Positions 1 through 10,412 of a DNA stretch of 25,014 nucleotides are shown one piece after another. The DNA comes from Bimuria novae-zelandiae CBS 107.79 (taxonomy: Eukaryota; Ascomycota; Dothideomycetes; Pleosporales; Didymosphaeriaceae). The DNA lies in assembly GCA_010015655.1 (NCBI GenBank), contig ML976827.1, positions 10,205 through 35,218 of the forward strand, written 5' to 3'. The position numbers and the translations under genes were made by a program. Each line of letters begins with the position of its first letter. The first letter of the stretch is position 1. The notes under the pieces are model-generated. The model searched no databases. It was given only the letters and a program-made list of their open reading frames with translations, and was not told where the DNA came from.

Positions 1-340
1 GCGACTCCGCTTCAGATACCCCAGTAGCTGATTTTGTCTCCTCTTCCTGAGTTTCTCCCTGCGTAGGGTCGCCAACGCTGGGCGGGTCACTGGGTAGATC
101 ACTGGATAATACGATTGCTGGCAGTGGCTGCGCAGACGGAGGCTCGATATCATGATCAAGGCTAACTGGATCAGATACAGCGTTGTCCTCCGGCGGAGGA
201 GCATCCTTCTTGGATACTTGTCTCCGTGATTGGGTACCTTTGGCAGCTGCTGCAGGCGCCCGGCGCGCACGTTTTGAAGGATTTTTACCTCCATCAAATG
301 GCTGGGTAGCTGTACGCTTACGCTGACTACGCGGCGGCAT
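1..340 (-). CDS. N-terminal part of an unrecognised basic, low-complexity protein (runs off left edge)
   Basis: An open frame begins at the ATG at 340-338 and stays open to the window edge, 113 codons. The start has A at -3, a reasonable eukaryotic context. The N-terminus is rich in Arg/Lys with two clusters that could be nuclear-localisation signals (SQRKR near residue 5 and KRARR near residue 24), then an Ala run, then an acidic, Pro/Ser-rich stretch. This looks like the disordered head of a nuclear or DNA-binding protein, but no domain is visible and I do not recognise it. Codon composition is GC-balanced with no RIP-type stops, unlike the neighbouring repeats, so it is probably host or at least recent sequence. 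Another minus-strand frame also stays open from about 550 to 1, but its Arg/Leu/Gln-rich product over 1-340 reads like a shadow. Confidence 0.5.
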   Translation of the reverse strand, partial: MPPRSQRKRTATQPFDGGKNPSKRARRAPAAAAKGTQSRRQVSKKDAPPPEDNAVSDPVSLDHDIEPPSAQPLPAIVLSSDLPSDPPSVGDPTQGETQEEETKSATGVSEAES

Positions 341-677
341 AATACAGGTATTGATACAGGGTGAATGTTCGCTGTAATCATTGTTTTACTAACAAATTGG
401 GTGATAGAAAATATTTTCTGGGAAGCTGGGGCCACCTCGGCTGCCCGAAGTGGGGCGGGACGGTATTTCGGAAAGCACCGATAAATCCACCACCGTTCGA
501 GCGGATATAAACGTCGCTGCATTTGCAGCAATTTCCAAGTCGGCGCCATCTCACCTTCAGTATGCCGTGTCGAACGCGCTGAGGAAGAACATTTCGAACG
601 ACGTTGCACATGCGAATTGATGCGTGGGCGAACGGCAGAGTGTTGTTCGAAAGTCCGAGATTCACGGATCTGATGTT
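341..677. other. Host flank between the left-edge gene and the hAT insertion
   Basis: GC-balanced, un-RIPped sequence directly upstream of the ATG at 340. It would hold the promoter and 5' leader of the left-edge gene. A 108-codon minus-strand frame (378-704) crosses the hAT terminal repeat and starts inside the transposon, so it is not the original gene. Removing the hAT element and one target-site copy joins this block to 12277 onwards; on the minus strand a 67-codon frame then runs from 12464 through the junction to a TGA at 662-664, but it has no ATG of its own. No known domain was seen. Confidence 0.45.
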
Positions 678-685
678 GTGTTTAC
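678..685. repeat. hAT target-site duplication, left copy (GTGTTTAC)
   Basis: The 8-bp word GTGTTTAC abuts the left terminal repeat here and recurs exactly at 12277-12284 next to the right terminal repeat. Eight bp is the duplication length made by hAT transposases. The next two bases (CA) match by chance because the left terminal repeat begins with CA. Confidence 0.9.
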
Positions 686-705
686 CAAGGTTGTCAACAA
701 ACAAA
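686..705 (+). repeat. hAT left terminal inverted repeat
   Basis: CAAGGTTGTCAACAAACAAA here pairs with CTGAGTTGTCAATAAACAAA read on the minus strand from 12276. Four of 20 positions differ; one of them is a C/T change. Confidence 0.85.
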
Positions 706-1015
706 TGTGCTTTAAAATTTTAATTTAATTTTATTTAATTTTATTTAATTTTTTAAATTTAAATAAATAGACCTTTTATACCCTAAATTAATAAATAAAT
801 TTAATTTAATAAACCTTTCCCTTTAAATATTTTAAGTTTATTTAAAAGTAACTATTATAACCTATTATAGCCTAGCCCTAATATAATATTAGCTAGTTAA
901 TTACGTACTTCCTGCGTATATAGCGCGTTAATACTTATCTATCTCCCTTCCTTTAGCTTACTTGCCTACCTTTATAGCTTATTTTTTCGCGTTTTTGCAC
1001 ACCTTCACGCCTATT
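706..1015 (+). other. AT-rich 5' leader of the hAT element
   Basis: Non-coding stretch between the left terminal repeat and the transposase ATG, almost entirely A/T with repeats of ATTTAATTTT-like words near 715-760. It presumably held the transposase promoter. No conserved motif can be picked out after RIP. Confidence 0.5.
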
Positions 1016-2182
1016 ATGCCACTAAAATAAAGCCACAAGCCTGTTAAGGCAGCTAAACCTGCGCCTAAATATCCTTATTATACGCTAAAGTCCTTATAGA
1101 AGGCGCGCTAAAGTATTAGTAGTTAGCTAACTAAGCGCGATAGTACGTCTAAGCCTCTATCTACACAGCCTGTAGAGCTGTCTATAGAGTTGCCAAACAC
1201 GCCGCCAACCCAGCCAAAGCCGCCACTAGATGCTTCGCCCCAGCGAGCATCCCCACGCTAGAACATATAGCTAGCTATTCCTAAAGCCTTATAAAATAGT
1301 AATAACGTTGCCTAGGAGTTATAATTAATACTTAATAGCCCTAAAGTATTTATAACGTAGCTAATAGCTAGGTTTAATATAATAATAAAAGTAATAATAG
1401 AGGTAGTTGCTATCCCTAAGAATGGCTAGGTTAGTAGCTATAATAATTATAACTTTAATAGATTAAATAGCATAATAAAGCTACTTACTATGTTAAAAAG
1501 TAAATACTATTTAGGTCTATAAGTATAGCTATCGCGTGTGGAAGAAGTACACATATAAGTTAAAGTAGCTCTACTTTATATATAGGTACTACTACATGCG
1601 TAACCTCCCTAGAGCTATATACTAAATAATAAAATTAATTAGTACTGCTATATAACACCTCACCTAAGATAAATTTAGCTATTAAGTTTATAAAGATAGC
1701 CCTATTACCCGTAAGCCTACGCGCAAATCTAGCTAAATATTATTATAATTTATTACTAAAGGTAGCCTTAAAATTACTATAAAGACTTTTAATAAACTAA
1801 GTAACTTTAATATATATAGCTTTTAATAGACAGATATATTTTATCCAGTTAATAATTATAAAGCCTTCCGCGAGTTCAAAACACTAGCTTTCTATAAGAT
1901 AATAGGATTTACTAACCCTAAGGTAAAAGTAGTACTATAAAGCGCTTATAATAGTATAGCAAGCTTTATAATAAAGCTCTATAGCTATATAAAACTATAG
2001 GTGGTGTGCGCGTTAGCGGAGGTAAAGAGTAAGGTATATATAAGCTTTAATAGGTAGACTACTAAAAGTAGTAAACGTGGCTTCCTTGCTATAGTTACGC
2101 ACTATATTAACTATAAAGGCGTAATAGTTAACCTACCTATAGCGCTACTATAAGTTATAGGTGCTTACTCTAATAAGGCTAT
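1016..2182 (+). pseudogene. hAT transposase, 5' block (RIP-mutated)
   Basis: The frame starts at the ATG at 1016-1018 and reads to the gypsy-1 junction with many TAA/TAG stops at Gln positions and no clear frameshift near the end. The first ~80 residues are basic and Pro-rich. Near 2032-2180 the translation matches the start of the hAT catalytic core as known from fungal hAT proteins: an ISFxxQTT motif, followed by FLAIVTHYIN and an LPIAL...GAYS stretch. The Asp expected in the fungal SFDxWTS motif is Asn here, consistent with a G-to-A change. The last codons before the insertion (AYSNKAI) continue directly in the block at 10622, with the reading frame preserved when one copy of the GCTAT duplication is counted. 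Confidence 0.88.
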
Positions 2183-2385
2183 TATAAGGGGCTAGGTGCT
2201 TAAGGAGCCAAAGGTGCTAGAGGAATACTTATAAATTTAATAAAAAGTCCGAAGTTAAACTTTAGGCGTCGAACTTATATATCTAGAGTTCGCATAACTA
2301 AGGGTTAAAAATTAAGGTAATAACTAGACGTTTATATAACTAAGGATAAAGAATTTAAGGTAATAACTAGGCATAGCCTATTATA
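2183..2385 (-). repeat. gypsy-1 3' LTR
   Basis: 203 bp. It contains two tandem copies of a ~42-bp unit built around ACTAAGGGTTA...AATAACTAGGCG. The gypsy-2 LTR has one unit. Many A/G and C/T differences from the 5' LTR reflect RIP more than age. Confidence 0.9.
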
Positions 2386-2387
2386 TA

Positions 2388-2401
2388 CCTCCCTTTCCTC
2401 T
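2388..2401 (-). promoter_or_regulatory. Polypurine tract of gypsy-1
   Basis: On the minus strand this reads AGAGGAAAGGGAGG, two bases from the inner edge of the 3' LTR, where plus-strand DNA synthesis is primed in LTR elements. A matching tract occurs in gypsy-2. It fixes the transcription direction as minus. Confidence 0.75.
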
Positions 2402-2740
2402 ATTAGGGATAAAGCAACATCTCTACGTCTTATCTTACTATATAGCTTTATAGTTATTTTATTATCTACTTATAATCCTCTTACTATTATAAACCTCTTA
2501 CTAGTTCTATTCTTACGTGTCTAATTTTATATTCTTGCTATAAGTAGTTACTATAGTAGTATATTCGTGCTAGTACGTTTACTTATTATTATATATATAA
2601 ATTTACTTTTTGCCTAGTTTTTAAACCTTACTTTTTTATACTCTTTTTTTTCTTATTTTAACTTCGTACGCAATAACGTCTCGCTTTTAGCCTAGTATTT
2701 TTTTACTTTATAATCTAATTCCTCTTTTTATTTTAATAAA
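2402..2740 (+). other. Pyrimidine-rich leader of the plus-strand third frame
   Basis: No coding frame. On the plus strand it is strongly T/C-rich (for example runs at 2630-2660 and 2700-2730) and ends in TTTTAATAAAATGG at the ATG of the third frame. T/C-rich stretches before the start are common in fungal promoters and leaders. The homologous block in gypsy-2 is 17468-17810, so the arrangement belongs to the element family and not to one copy. Confidence 0.35.
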
Positions 2741-4102
2741 ATGGTTAGCACTTCGCGTAATATCTACGTAATAAAAACTCCTAAGCATTAAAGACGTACT
2801 ATTAATTTTAATAATAAAATAAGGGAAGCCTTATCCCCTTTAGAGTTACTTAGTTACTAACTTAAGAAAACTAAGCTTTTTAAAGATAAAGCTACTATTT
2901 TTAACACTAGCGTAATTCTTCTTAGCTAGCTTATTAAAAAGTTTAGTCCTTTTAAAGCTTATAAAGTAAGTTCTAGACCCTTTTCTATACTTTCTTTCTT
3001 TCTACTTTTTAACTTATCTTCTTACTCTTCTAATCTCCTTCTTAGTTCTTTATTAGCCTAGGTATACGTACTTACTAACTTAATAAGCTTAGCTTCTAGA
3101 GCCTAATATTACTACGCGCGATAATTAAGCGCTAGTATATTAATTATATTACTTATAAACGCGTCTATTAGTAAGTATTAGCGGGTAAGATAGTGTCCTG
3201 TAAGGAGTACTATACCTATAAGCTTACTAGCTATACTAGACAAGTATACTTTAGCCTAACTTATTCTAAATAACTTTAGGATATACTTTACTGACTTCTT
3301 TTTTTTTTTTACCTAAATTTAGTCTACCCTCGATAAAGTTAGCCGCAAAGAGTTTACTAATATTATAGTTATTAGTATAGAATACCTTATAAATAAAGTT
3401 TTAAAAAGTAGCTAGGAGTAAAAAGCCTTTCTTACTAAATTTAACGCATTCTATTCTACTTATAAAATTATTATTATTAATTACTATACCTCCTTTAAGC
3501 GTAAGACTATTACTACTTTAGGCCTTATTACTTTTTCCTTTAAGGCTATTTAGCTCTTAAAGCGTATTACTATTATAGTTAAAAAGACTGTTAATCTTCT
3601 TTATGTTTATGCTACTAACTTTAAAGTAATTTATTAAGAGTATAAGAACCCTTTTATAAGTTCCTTTTAAATACTAAAGCTATCTTTTCAGGCTAATATT
3701 ATATAGCTCTCTAGTAAATTCGTAGTAGTAGATAAGGGTATTATAATAAATAGTTTCTAGGTAGTACATAATGTCCTTGCAGGGACTAATATGCCTACTT
3801 AAGCCTACTAGGACTTATGCTAGTGGCTTTAGACTATTATAATTAAAAAGCGCCTAAGTAAGGAGGATAATAGCTTCCTTAATCTTAGTAGTATATTAAA
3901 TGGTAAAACAAAAAGACATAGATATTATTAAAAAGGATTTTACTATTTCTTTAGTAGCTAAAAATACCCTTTTTGCCTAGTTCCTTTCTTCTTCTTATTT
4001 TATTTACTTCTAAGGCTTCCTTCTTTCGTAAGGGTTATTCCTTACTATTATAGGAATTATTTAGTTTCCTTATTATTCTTAGTAATTTTAAGGGTTTTTT
4101 AA
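2741..4102 (+). pseudogene. Third, antisense gene of gypsy-1 (unknown function)
   Basis: A plus-strand frame, opposite to pol, begins at an ATG at 2741-2743 and can be followed to about 4102 with only TAA/TAG (Gln-type) stops. It has at least one change of frame around 3200-3350 and a +1 insertion near 3905 relative to gypsy-2. Between about 3340 and 4000 it gives a balanced, non-repetitive sequence, including ANMPTQAYQ-like and KEDNSF motifs also found in gypsy-2. The N-terminus is basic (PKxQRR). I do not recognise the family. The opposite strand of the same stretch is also low in stops, but its product is Ser/Leu/Arg-rich and looks like a shadow. Its 3' end meets or overlaps the pol C-terminus tail to tail. 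It was possibly spliced; I could not place an intron that fits. Confidence 0.55.
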
Positions 4103-5327
4103 ATTACTTTTTAGGATTTCTTCTTAACTTCCTTCTCTAATACTTAATTTTATCTTTTAATAATATTATTCCTGCCCTTATCTTAGCAACCTTTATTTAG
4201 CCAGATATTCTTAATTTAGCAAGGCAGACATCGTAGAGCCTTTTTTAGCCCTTTATAAAAGCTAATTTAGGGGATATTATAGTAGAATTCTATTAAGCGT
4301 TTTCTATTATAATTTTAATATAGCTTAGTAAACTTCTCCTAATAGTCTAACGTTAAGGTTTTTATAAGGTTCTTAAGTTCTGTAAGAGTAGTTTGTTTAC
4401 TATACTAGGTATTTTACTTTTTTACCTTTATAGGACTAGCGTTTTTTATATATATTAAGTATACTGTACTTTTCCTCCTCTTTTTTTATTACAATTACTT
4501 TTGGCTAAACGTTATTAGTAATTTAGCTAAGAAGCAAGTTTAATAAGTCTAATTTTAGCCCATTTACGTAGAACCTTAGGTGTATGTTTGGCGGGATATC
4601 TAGTTCTACTACGTAAAAGTTTATTATCTTTTTTATAATAAATCTTTTTTATTTTTAGTTTAGCTTCTTACTTAAATATTAGTTTTAAAAGTAGGCCTTA
4701 TACTTTAGCGATACCTTATCTCCTTCTTTTAATATTATTGTATTTTTATATTAATAGTTCGCTAGGTGCTCTTATTCCTATCAGGCTATTATTATTTTTA
4801 GTTAAGCAAAATTAAAAACTTTCTTAATTTTTTTTTATTACCTTTGTAGCCTTTTCTATATGTATTTTAAGCTCTAAGACTAATCTTCGTGCCCTAAAGT
4901 TCTTAACTAATTTAATATTTTAGCTATAGGATAAAAAATAGGCTAACTTTTATTAATATAGCTTTTTGCCCTTTAATAGCTATTTAAGCTATAGGAAGTC
5001 ACTTTATCTAATTATACTATTACTAGTTATAATATATCTAGAAGTAGGCTTTAAGAATTGCCTTTATTTATTCTATCTACCCGTCCGTCTCTAGGTGCTT
5101 TACTATAGATGGACTTCGAGTATAGTTCAAAATTCGCTCACGAACTATCCCCCGCGGTCTAATGTAATATAGAAGGAAATGAAGTAGTCTACTACATAGT
5201 ATTAAAAAAACGCTATTGTAACTATAGGTATATTAAAGTTTAAAAGACTAATAAACTTAGAGTCCTTAGTAACTCTATTTATAATTACTATAATATTCGT
5301 GCAGCTATTACTCTTAGGTAGGATGAT

Positions 5328-5577
5328 TGTCTGCACTGCCTCGCCTTCCGCGCTAAGGGAACTGTGTAACCCAATCATACCCTTGTACCCCCTCACTTCC
5401 AGTTAACCTGATACTGTACCGAAACCCCTTCGCCTCCACACCACCTGGTACTCGCTCACATCCACGAGAACTGGAAGGAAGGTATATAGAACTATTACAG
5501 AACACACAGAAAATACAGACACTAGATACCAAAGACAGAGAGTTACTTGTTCATTCCTTGCTACCTGTGAACCGACA
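5328..5577 (-). mobile_element. Solo LTR (250 bp, TGTCGG family), copy A
   Basis: On the minus strand it begins TGTCGGTTCACAGG and ends GTGCAGACA. It is flanked by the 5-bp duplication ATGAT at 5323-5327 and 5578-5582. The gypsy-2 sequence (gtagagtaataataaag) shows the uninterrupted site. It falls inside the integrase region of gypsy-1. It is GC-balanced and barely RIPped. Copy B at 8572-8824 is the same family in the opposite orientation. The internal region is gone, as expected after LTR-LTR recombination. Confidence 0.92.
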
Positions 5578-7647
5578 ATGATAATAAAGTCTATTATAAT
5601 ATCCTTTTATCCTTATTTAGGTAGTAATAAGAGCTTTAGCAGGCCCTATTTCGCTTCTCTTTATAATTTAGTTTTTCTATATATATTATAGTTCTTAATA
5701 TACTGCCTTATTTAGTTAGACATCCCTAGGAAGAAGTAGTCTTAAGTAAAAATTTTATAAGTATTTTTCTTTATTTTAAGTAGCTTAAAGCTAAGGAAAT
5801 ATGCGTGACTACAATTAGCTTTATTTATAAATATTTTAATTCTAGTGCTTATTATGTAAACCTATAGTATAAGTACCCTTAGTTATCTATACTATATTCT
5901 AAGATACTAATAAATAGCTTCTATCTAGGTTTAAACTTCCTAACCTAATTCTTAACATAGGCCTTTATCTCGCTGTACGCGCCATCTTTATTATATTTTA
6001 CCTTTTACTATATAGTATTAAAGTCTAGTTTGCATTGCTTAGCAAGGTTATCGCCTCCTTAGAGTGTTAATATAGGTAGTTTAGGACATATTAGATAAGC
6101 GAGCACTAGGTCCTTATTTACTTTAGTATAGTTATGTTTTTTTATAGTAGTAGGTATTTAGGGGATAAAAGACTTTAGGGTATTTCTTTTAGTAGTTTTC
6201 TAAAAAAGCGTAAAATGCCTTAATTTAATCTATTATCTTTACTATCCTTTAGTAGGTCTTAGTCCCTTTAAGAGAAGACGTTCGTCCTAGAGTTTACTAA
6301 TCCTAGTTTATATATAAACGTTATATTAATATAGCTAAGTGTGTTTATCTATTAAATGTATTATTTATCTAACCTTTATTTAGTAGCGAAATACGTAATG
6401 TTTCTATAATTAGTATAGACTGTAAGGTGCTTTACCACTTAATATACATAGTCCTATTTATCTATATATTAAATAATTATAAGTATTGCTTTATTATAAA
6501 TAGCGTAGTTACATTCTGCTAGGCTATTCTTTACACAGAAGCAAGCTACTAGGCGTAGAATCTTATTACTATTATACTAAGAGAATCATCCGCTAATTAA
6601 CTAGCTAAAAGCGTTTATATTTAGTACTAATTCTTATTTAAAATTAAAGTGGCCTAGCGCAGGGTCTATATAGAACGCTATTTTTAAAAATTTAAATACG
6701 TACTACTACTTTTATTTTTAAATAAATTTTACTCCCTTACTAGTAAGCTTTATAAGGGGCTTCCTATGCTAGATAAGTCTTACATAAATTTTTAATAAAA
6801 GTTTATAAAGTCTATAAAACTTTAGACTTTTTTTACTAAAGTTAGTAGCTTTTATTTTTAAATTACTTAGACTTTATTTAGATTTATGCTTACGTCCTAA
6901 TTAACTTTTATAATAAATTTAAGGTATTTAGTCTTTTTAACGTAAAACTTAGATTTTTTAATATTTAAATATAGTCTTGCGGCTTCTAACTGTTAGATTA
7001 TAGTATGTACTTTCTCTTTATAGTCTTTTTTAGCTACTACTAGAGAAGATAAGAACCTTATTTATCTATCCTAAGAAGTAATTATTAAGGTAGTCCCTTA
7101 GCACCTAATTAATATACTACTAAAACGTACTTAGCGCGTTAGCTAGGCTAAGAGGAACTACTAGCTACTTATAAAAACTAAATTAGGTTCTAAACGCTGT
7201 CTTTTATTCCTGATATTTTAGTATCTAAAGCTTATAAAAGGCTTAAATTATATTAAATTTACCAAACTATTTAGCCTTTGCAAGGAGCTAAAGGGTCTTA
7301 CTAATTAATAGTAAAAGGTAGTAGTCCTTTTTTAAGATAGCGTTTCGGGCTTAATAATTAACGTAAAAGTATAATCCTCTACTAGATTTTTGGTAAATAA
7401 TATTAAGACGGTAGCAATAGACTTACTTACCTAAATAAAGCTTTTATCTAAGTATTTAGTAAGCTCTTTCTAAAGGACAAGCAACTCTTCACGAGATATA
7501 TTAAATAGAAGGCTATAAGGAATCTCTAGGATCTTATCATCTTTTTTTATAAGAGGGATAAAACGATCTACTTTAGATCTATAGTGCGGGATGAGCTTAT
7601 TAGCTTGTTCCTTATAAAAGATACGCTATTAGTCCTTAAAATCGTTA

Positions 7648-8029
7648 TGTTACGGTCCAGAAGTCGACGGTGGGACGGAGAGCCTTATAACGGCATCCGG
7701 GCCCCACCTCGTGCTTACGTAATGTCCCAAGGAATCCCATGGGATCCCTCGGTCCCAGGCTATGGGACATCGTGGGATTCTATAGGACAAGGAGGATATA
7801 TATAACAGGACGGTTTCCTATGTTATGCTCCTTATAGTTAACTTACATATTTTCTATGCGAGCACGTTCTCCTATATAGACTAATAGTTATTTTACTTTA
7901 TTATAAGATTAAATTATCTAGCCTCGCGCTAAGTGTCGCATTAACTTATACTATTAAATAATCTGTAAAGCACCACGATACCTTACTACCCTAACCCGAA
8001 TCGGAACAAGGTGTGAGAGCCTTATAACA
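7648..8029 (+). mobile_element. Solo LTR (382 bp, TGTTACGG family)
   Basis: Begins TGTTACGGTCC and ends CCTTATAACA, flanked by CGTTA at 7643-7647 and 8030-8034. Gypsy-2 has the empty site (cttaaaagctttaagtagtaac), which proves insertion. The first ~160 bp are GC-rich and contain repeated GGGA/TCCC words, including a hairpin with ATGTCCCA and TGGGACAT arms and a central palindrome AATCCCATGGGAT-like core at 7718-7768. The second half is AT-rich. Superfamily cannot be assigned without internal sequence. Any open frame here is a by-product. Confidence 0.9.
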
Positions 8030-8571
8030 CGTTAGGTAGTAACTTTTATAAATCTACTTTTTGTTTGCGGGTTAACGCCTTTGCTATATCTTTTATTAAT
8101 ATAGAAAACACCTTAGTCCTATTTTTTAGTCGTTAATTATGCTAATCTAGGGCTATAAAAGCTATAGCTAATATCCTTTAAAGCTTTATTAATAGTTTCT
8201 TACTTTCTTAGTTATAAATACGAGTCCCTAAACTTTTAATTTAAATTTAATTCTTTACTAGGAGTAGTTTAACTCTATTATTCTTTATTTAGGTTAGGCT
8301 AAGGATTAGATCGTACGACCTGTTATTAAGTAAGACGTGTAATTAAGTAAGACGTGTAATTATATTAGTTTTATATAACTATTAAAATTTACTTTTAGTT
8401 AAACTACTTTACGTACGAAGAGTTGTATGTCTGTAACACTAATAACCTCTTATAGATAAGGTACGTTTTTACGATATAGATAGGCTTTCGTTATAAGTTT
8501 TTCTAATATAACTCTAAAGGCTAAATAACCTAATTAATTATTATTAATATATATATAATATTATTACTAAG

Positions 8572-8824
8572 TGTCGGTTCACAGGTAGCAAGGAATAAAC
8601 AAGTAACTCTCTGTCTTTGGTATCTGGTGTCTGTCTTGTCTTGTGTGTGTGCTATGATAGTTCTATATACCTTCCTTCCAGTTCTTGTGGATGTGATAGA
8701 GTACCAGGTGGTGTGGAGGCGAAGGGGTTTCGGTACAGTATCAGGTTAACTAGAAGTGAGGGGGTACAGGGGTATGATAGGGTTACACAGTTCCCTTAGT
8801 GCGGAAGGCGAGGCTGTGCAGACA
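8572..8824 (+). mobile_element. Solo LTR (253 bp, TGTCGG family), copy B
   Basis: Begins TGTCGGTTCACAGG and ends GTGCAGACA. Flanks are CTAAG (8567-8571) and ATAAG (8825-8829), a 5-bp duplication with one mismatch; the gypsy-2 empty site reads ATAAG. It is inserted near the protease region of gypsy-1. It differs from copy A at fewer than about 20 positions and is inverted relative to it. A TATATA box-like word lies at about 8664. Confidence 0.9.
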
Positions 8825-9060
8825 ATAAGCGAGTATATAATTATTTGTATTAAGTCTAGCTATAGCCTTTAAAAGTTATTAAAACTCATTTTTTATCCTT
8901 TTCCTACTTTTACCTCCTAGCGATAACTATTACTAAAAGGATTTAGTTCTCTAAATTAATAGAGACTATATTAAACTTTTTATTAAAGGATTCCTTAGTA
9001 GTAGGGGTAGTGGCGCAAACTTATACTAGCTTTATTATTAGTAAAAGTTTATACTACTTT

Positions 9061-10359
9061 ACGCGGTATCCCATATCTTTATAATAAAAATAAAAATTAT
9101 TCTACTTACGGGTTTTTATTACCTCGCACGACACCCACATAGCGTATTTCTAGATATTACTAGACCTATATTCTATGGCTCTATCTATTACTTAGTGTCT
9201 TCTATTTTAGCTTTATTAGCTAGACATCGTTCTAGAGTTATCTTAAGTAGGTTTTTAATTTATCTCGTTTAGCATCCCGCTCGTAGCAGAAAGCTTTAAT
9301 AGTTATAATTTATTTTAAAAGAGGTTTTTTTTAACTTTATTAACTTTTTCTAAATCTCTTATAGGTCTTAATTATTATTTATATTTACTGTAACTATTTA
9401 GTTCTGTAGGTTATCGCGAAGACTTTAAAAATATAGATTTTTTTAAATTTTCTAATTATGCTCCTTAGCTTCTATAACGTAATTATTAAAGTTAAGATTA
9501 AAGTCACGAAGCTTTTAGTTCCCTTACTATATTATAAGTAAGTAGTTACGCGCGATTTCTTTTTATTAGGTAGTTATAAAAATTATAGTCTAGTAACTCC
9601 TAAAGGTTAGCTTTGGTGCATTCTATGTAGTAGTCTAGGGACGTAATTCTCACTATTACTATATATTCTATTAATTAACTAATAATATATCTAGATATAT
9701 TTCTAAGGTAGTCCCTATCCTGTAGGAACTTATATTATATTACTATCTTAAAGTAGTAGTAATCCTATTATTTACTATTAAAGTAGGCTAAATTAGAGAT
9801 CTTAGGAGAGTAGCTTGTTTCTTAGTTTAAGATAAGCTCTATTTATTAGTTTATTTTTAATAGCTAATTTATGTCTCCTATCTCTTAGGAGTATTATTAT
9901 ATTATTAAGGATTTTTAGCGCTCTTTAACTATTTCTTTAGTTAGTCTTCTTGCTACTTATAGTAAAGTCTAAAAGGTATCCTAAAGGTTAATAAGTACTT
10001 TAACCTTATTTAGAAATTATTATATTTTGTTCTCGTTAACTCCGAATATTTAGAGTTTAGTTATAAATAAGGAGGCTATCTTTTTATTTTCCTAGCTATT
10101 ACTTTTTTATAAACTAATAGCTTACTACCTATAATCGTTCGCACTAAGACGTAGACCTGTAATAAAAGGTCCTATTCTTATTTTTATAACTTCTTTATTT
10201 AGTAAAGATAGTCTTACTAGCTTTAAGTATCCGTTAGGACTCCTTCTTAATTATTTACTAAGAAGGGTCCTATCTCCTTATAAGTCTATGTATTACCTTT
10301 ATAGTATTTATTTACGTAAATGCTTTAACTTTATGTGCTACTTTATAGCTTTAGTCCAT
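9061..10359 (-). pseudogene. gypsy-1 gag
   Basis: Minus-strand frame from a possible ATG at 10359-10357, about 50 bp inside the 5' LTR. It gives a Lys/Asn/Gln-rich capsid-like protein with segments such as FNNYVIEAKEH and SLRDNLQNQI near 9380-9490, ending in a CX2CX4HX4C zinc knuckle near 9050-9090 that RIP has converted largely to Tyr. Numerous TAA/TAG stops. Gag packages the element RNA. This region is absent from the visible part of gypsy-2 because of the pogo-2 insertion. Confidence 0.7.
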
Positions 10360-10412
10360 AATTATATTTAAAATCTACTTATTCCGCGACAGGTAAAAGT
10401 GATTAAATTTAA

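Larger units (their letters stand above)
4103..9060 (-). pseudogene. gypsy-1 pol: protease, RT, RNase H, integrase, chromodomain
   Basis: Remnant polyprotein read right to left, riddled with TAA/TAG. The protease active site lies near 8525-8535 and is destroyed (Asn-stop where DSG is expected). RT spans roughly 6740-7560; the YIDD box at 7057-7068 reads stop-Ile-Asn-Lys. RNase H is at about 6150-6650. The integrase core is at about 4990-5630 and the chromodomain at about 4370-4500. A 64-codon stretch free of stops at 5202-5396 is an integrase fragment whose first residues come from a solo LTR. Three solo LTRs interrupt the frame. Around 5110-5135 there is a 21-nt deletion relative to gypsy-2, between the second Asp and the Glu of the integrase triad. 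Not functional. Confidence 0.88.

Noticed and set aside
678..687. 10-bp direct repeat that might indicate a MULE target duplication
   Set aside because: The last two bases coincide with the start of the terminal repeat. An 8-bp duplication aligns both 20-bp termini, and the coding content is clearly hAT.
378..704. 108-codon minus-strand open frame at the left host/hAT junction
   Set aside because: Its start lies in the hAT terminal repeat, so it exists only since the insertion. The product has no recognisable domain.
7584..7805. 73-codon plus-strand frame
   Set aside because: It spans the border of gypsy-1 and a solo LTR; a chance frame in GC-rich LTR sequence.
8617..8799. 60-codon plus-strand frame
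   Set aside because: Entirely inside a solo LTR, not conserved as a frame in the other copy.
10370..10412. tRNA primer-binding site next to the gypsy-1 5' LTR
   Set aside because: No stretch complementary to a tRNA 3' end (TGG...) could be recognised; RIP may have erased it.
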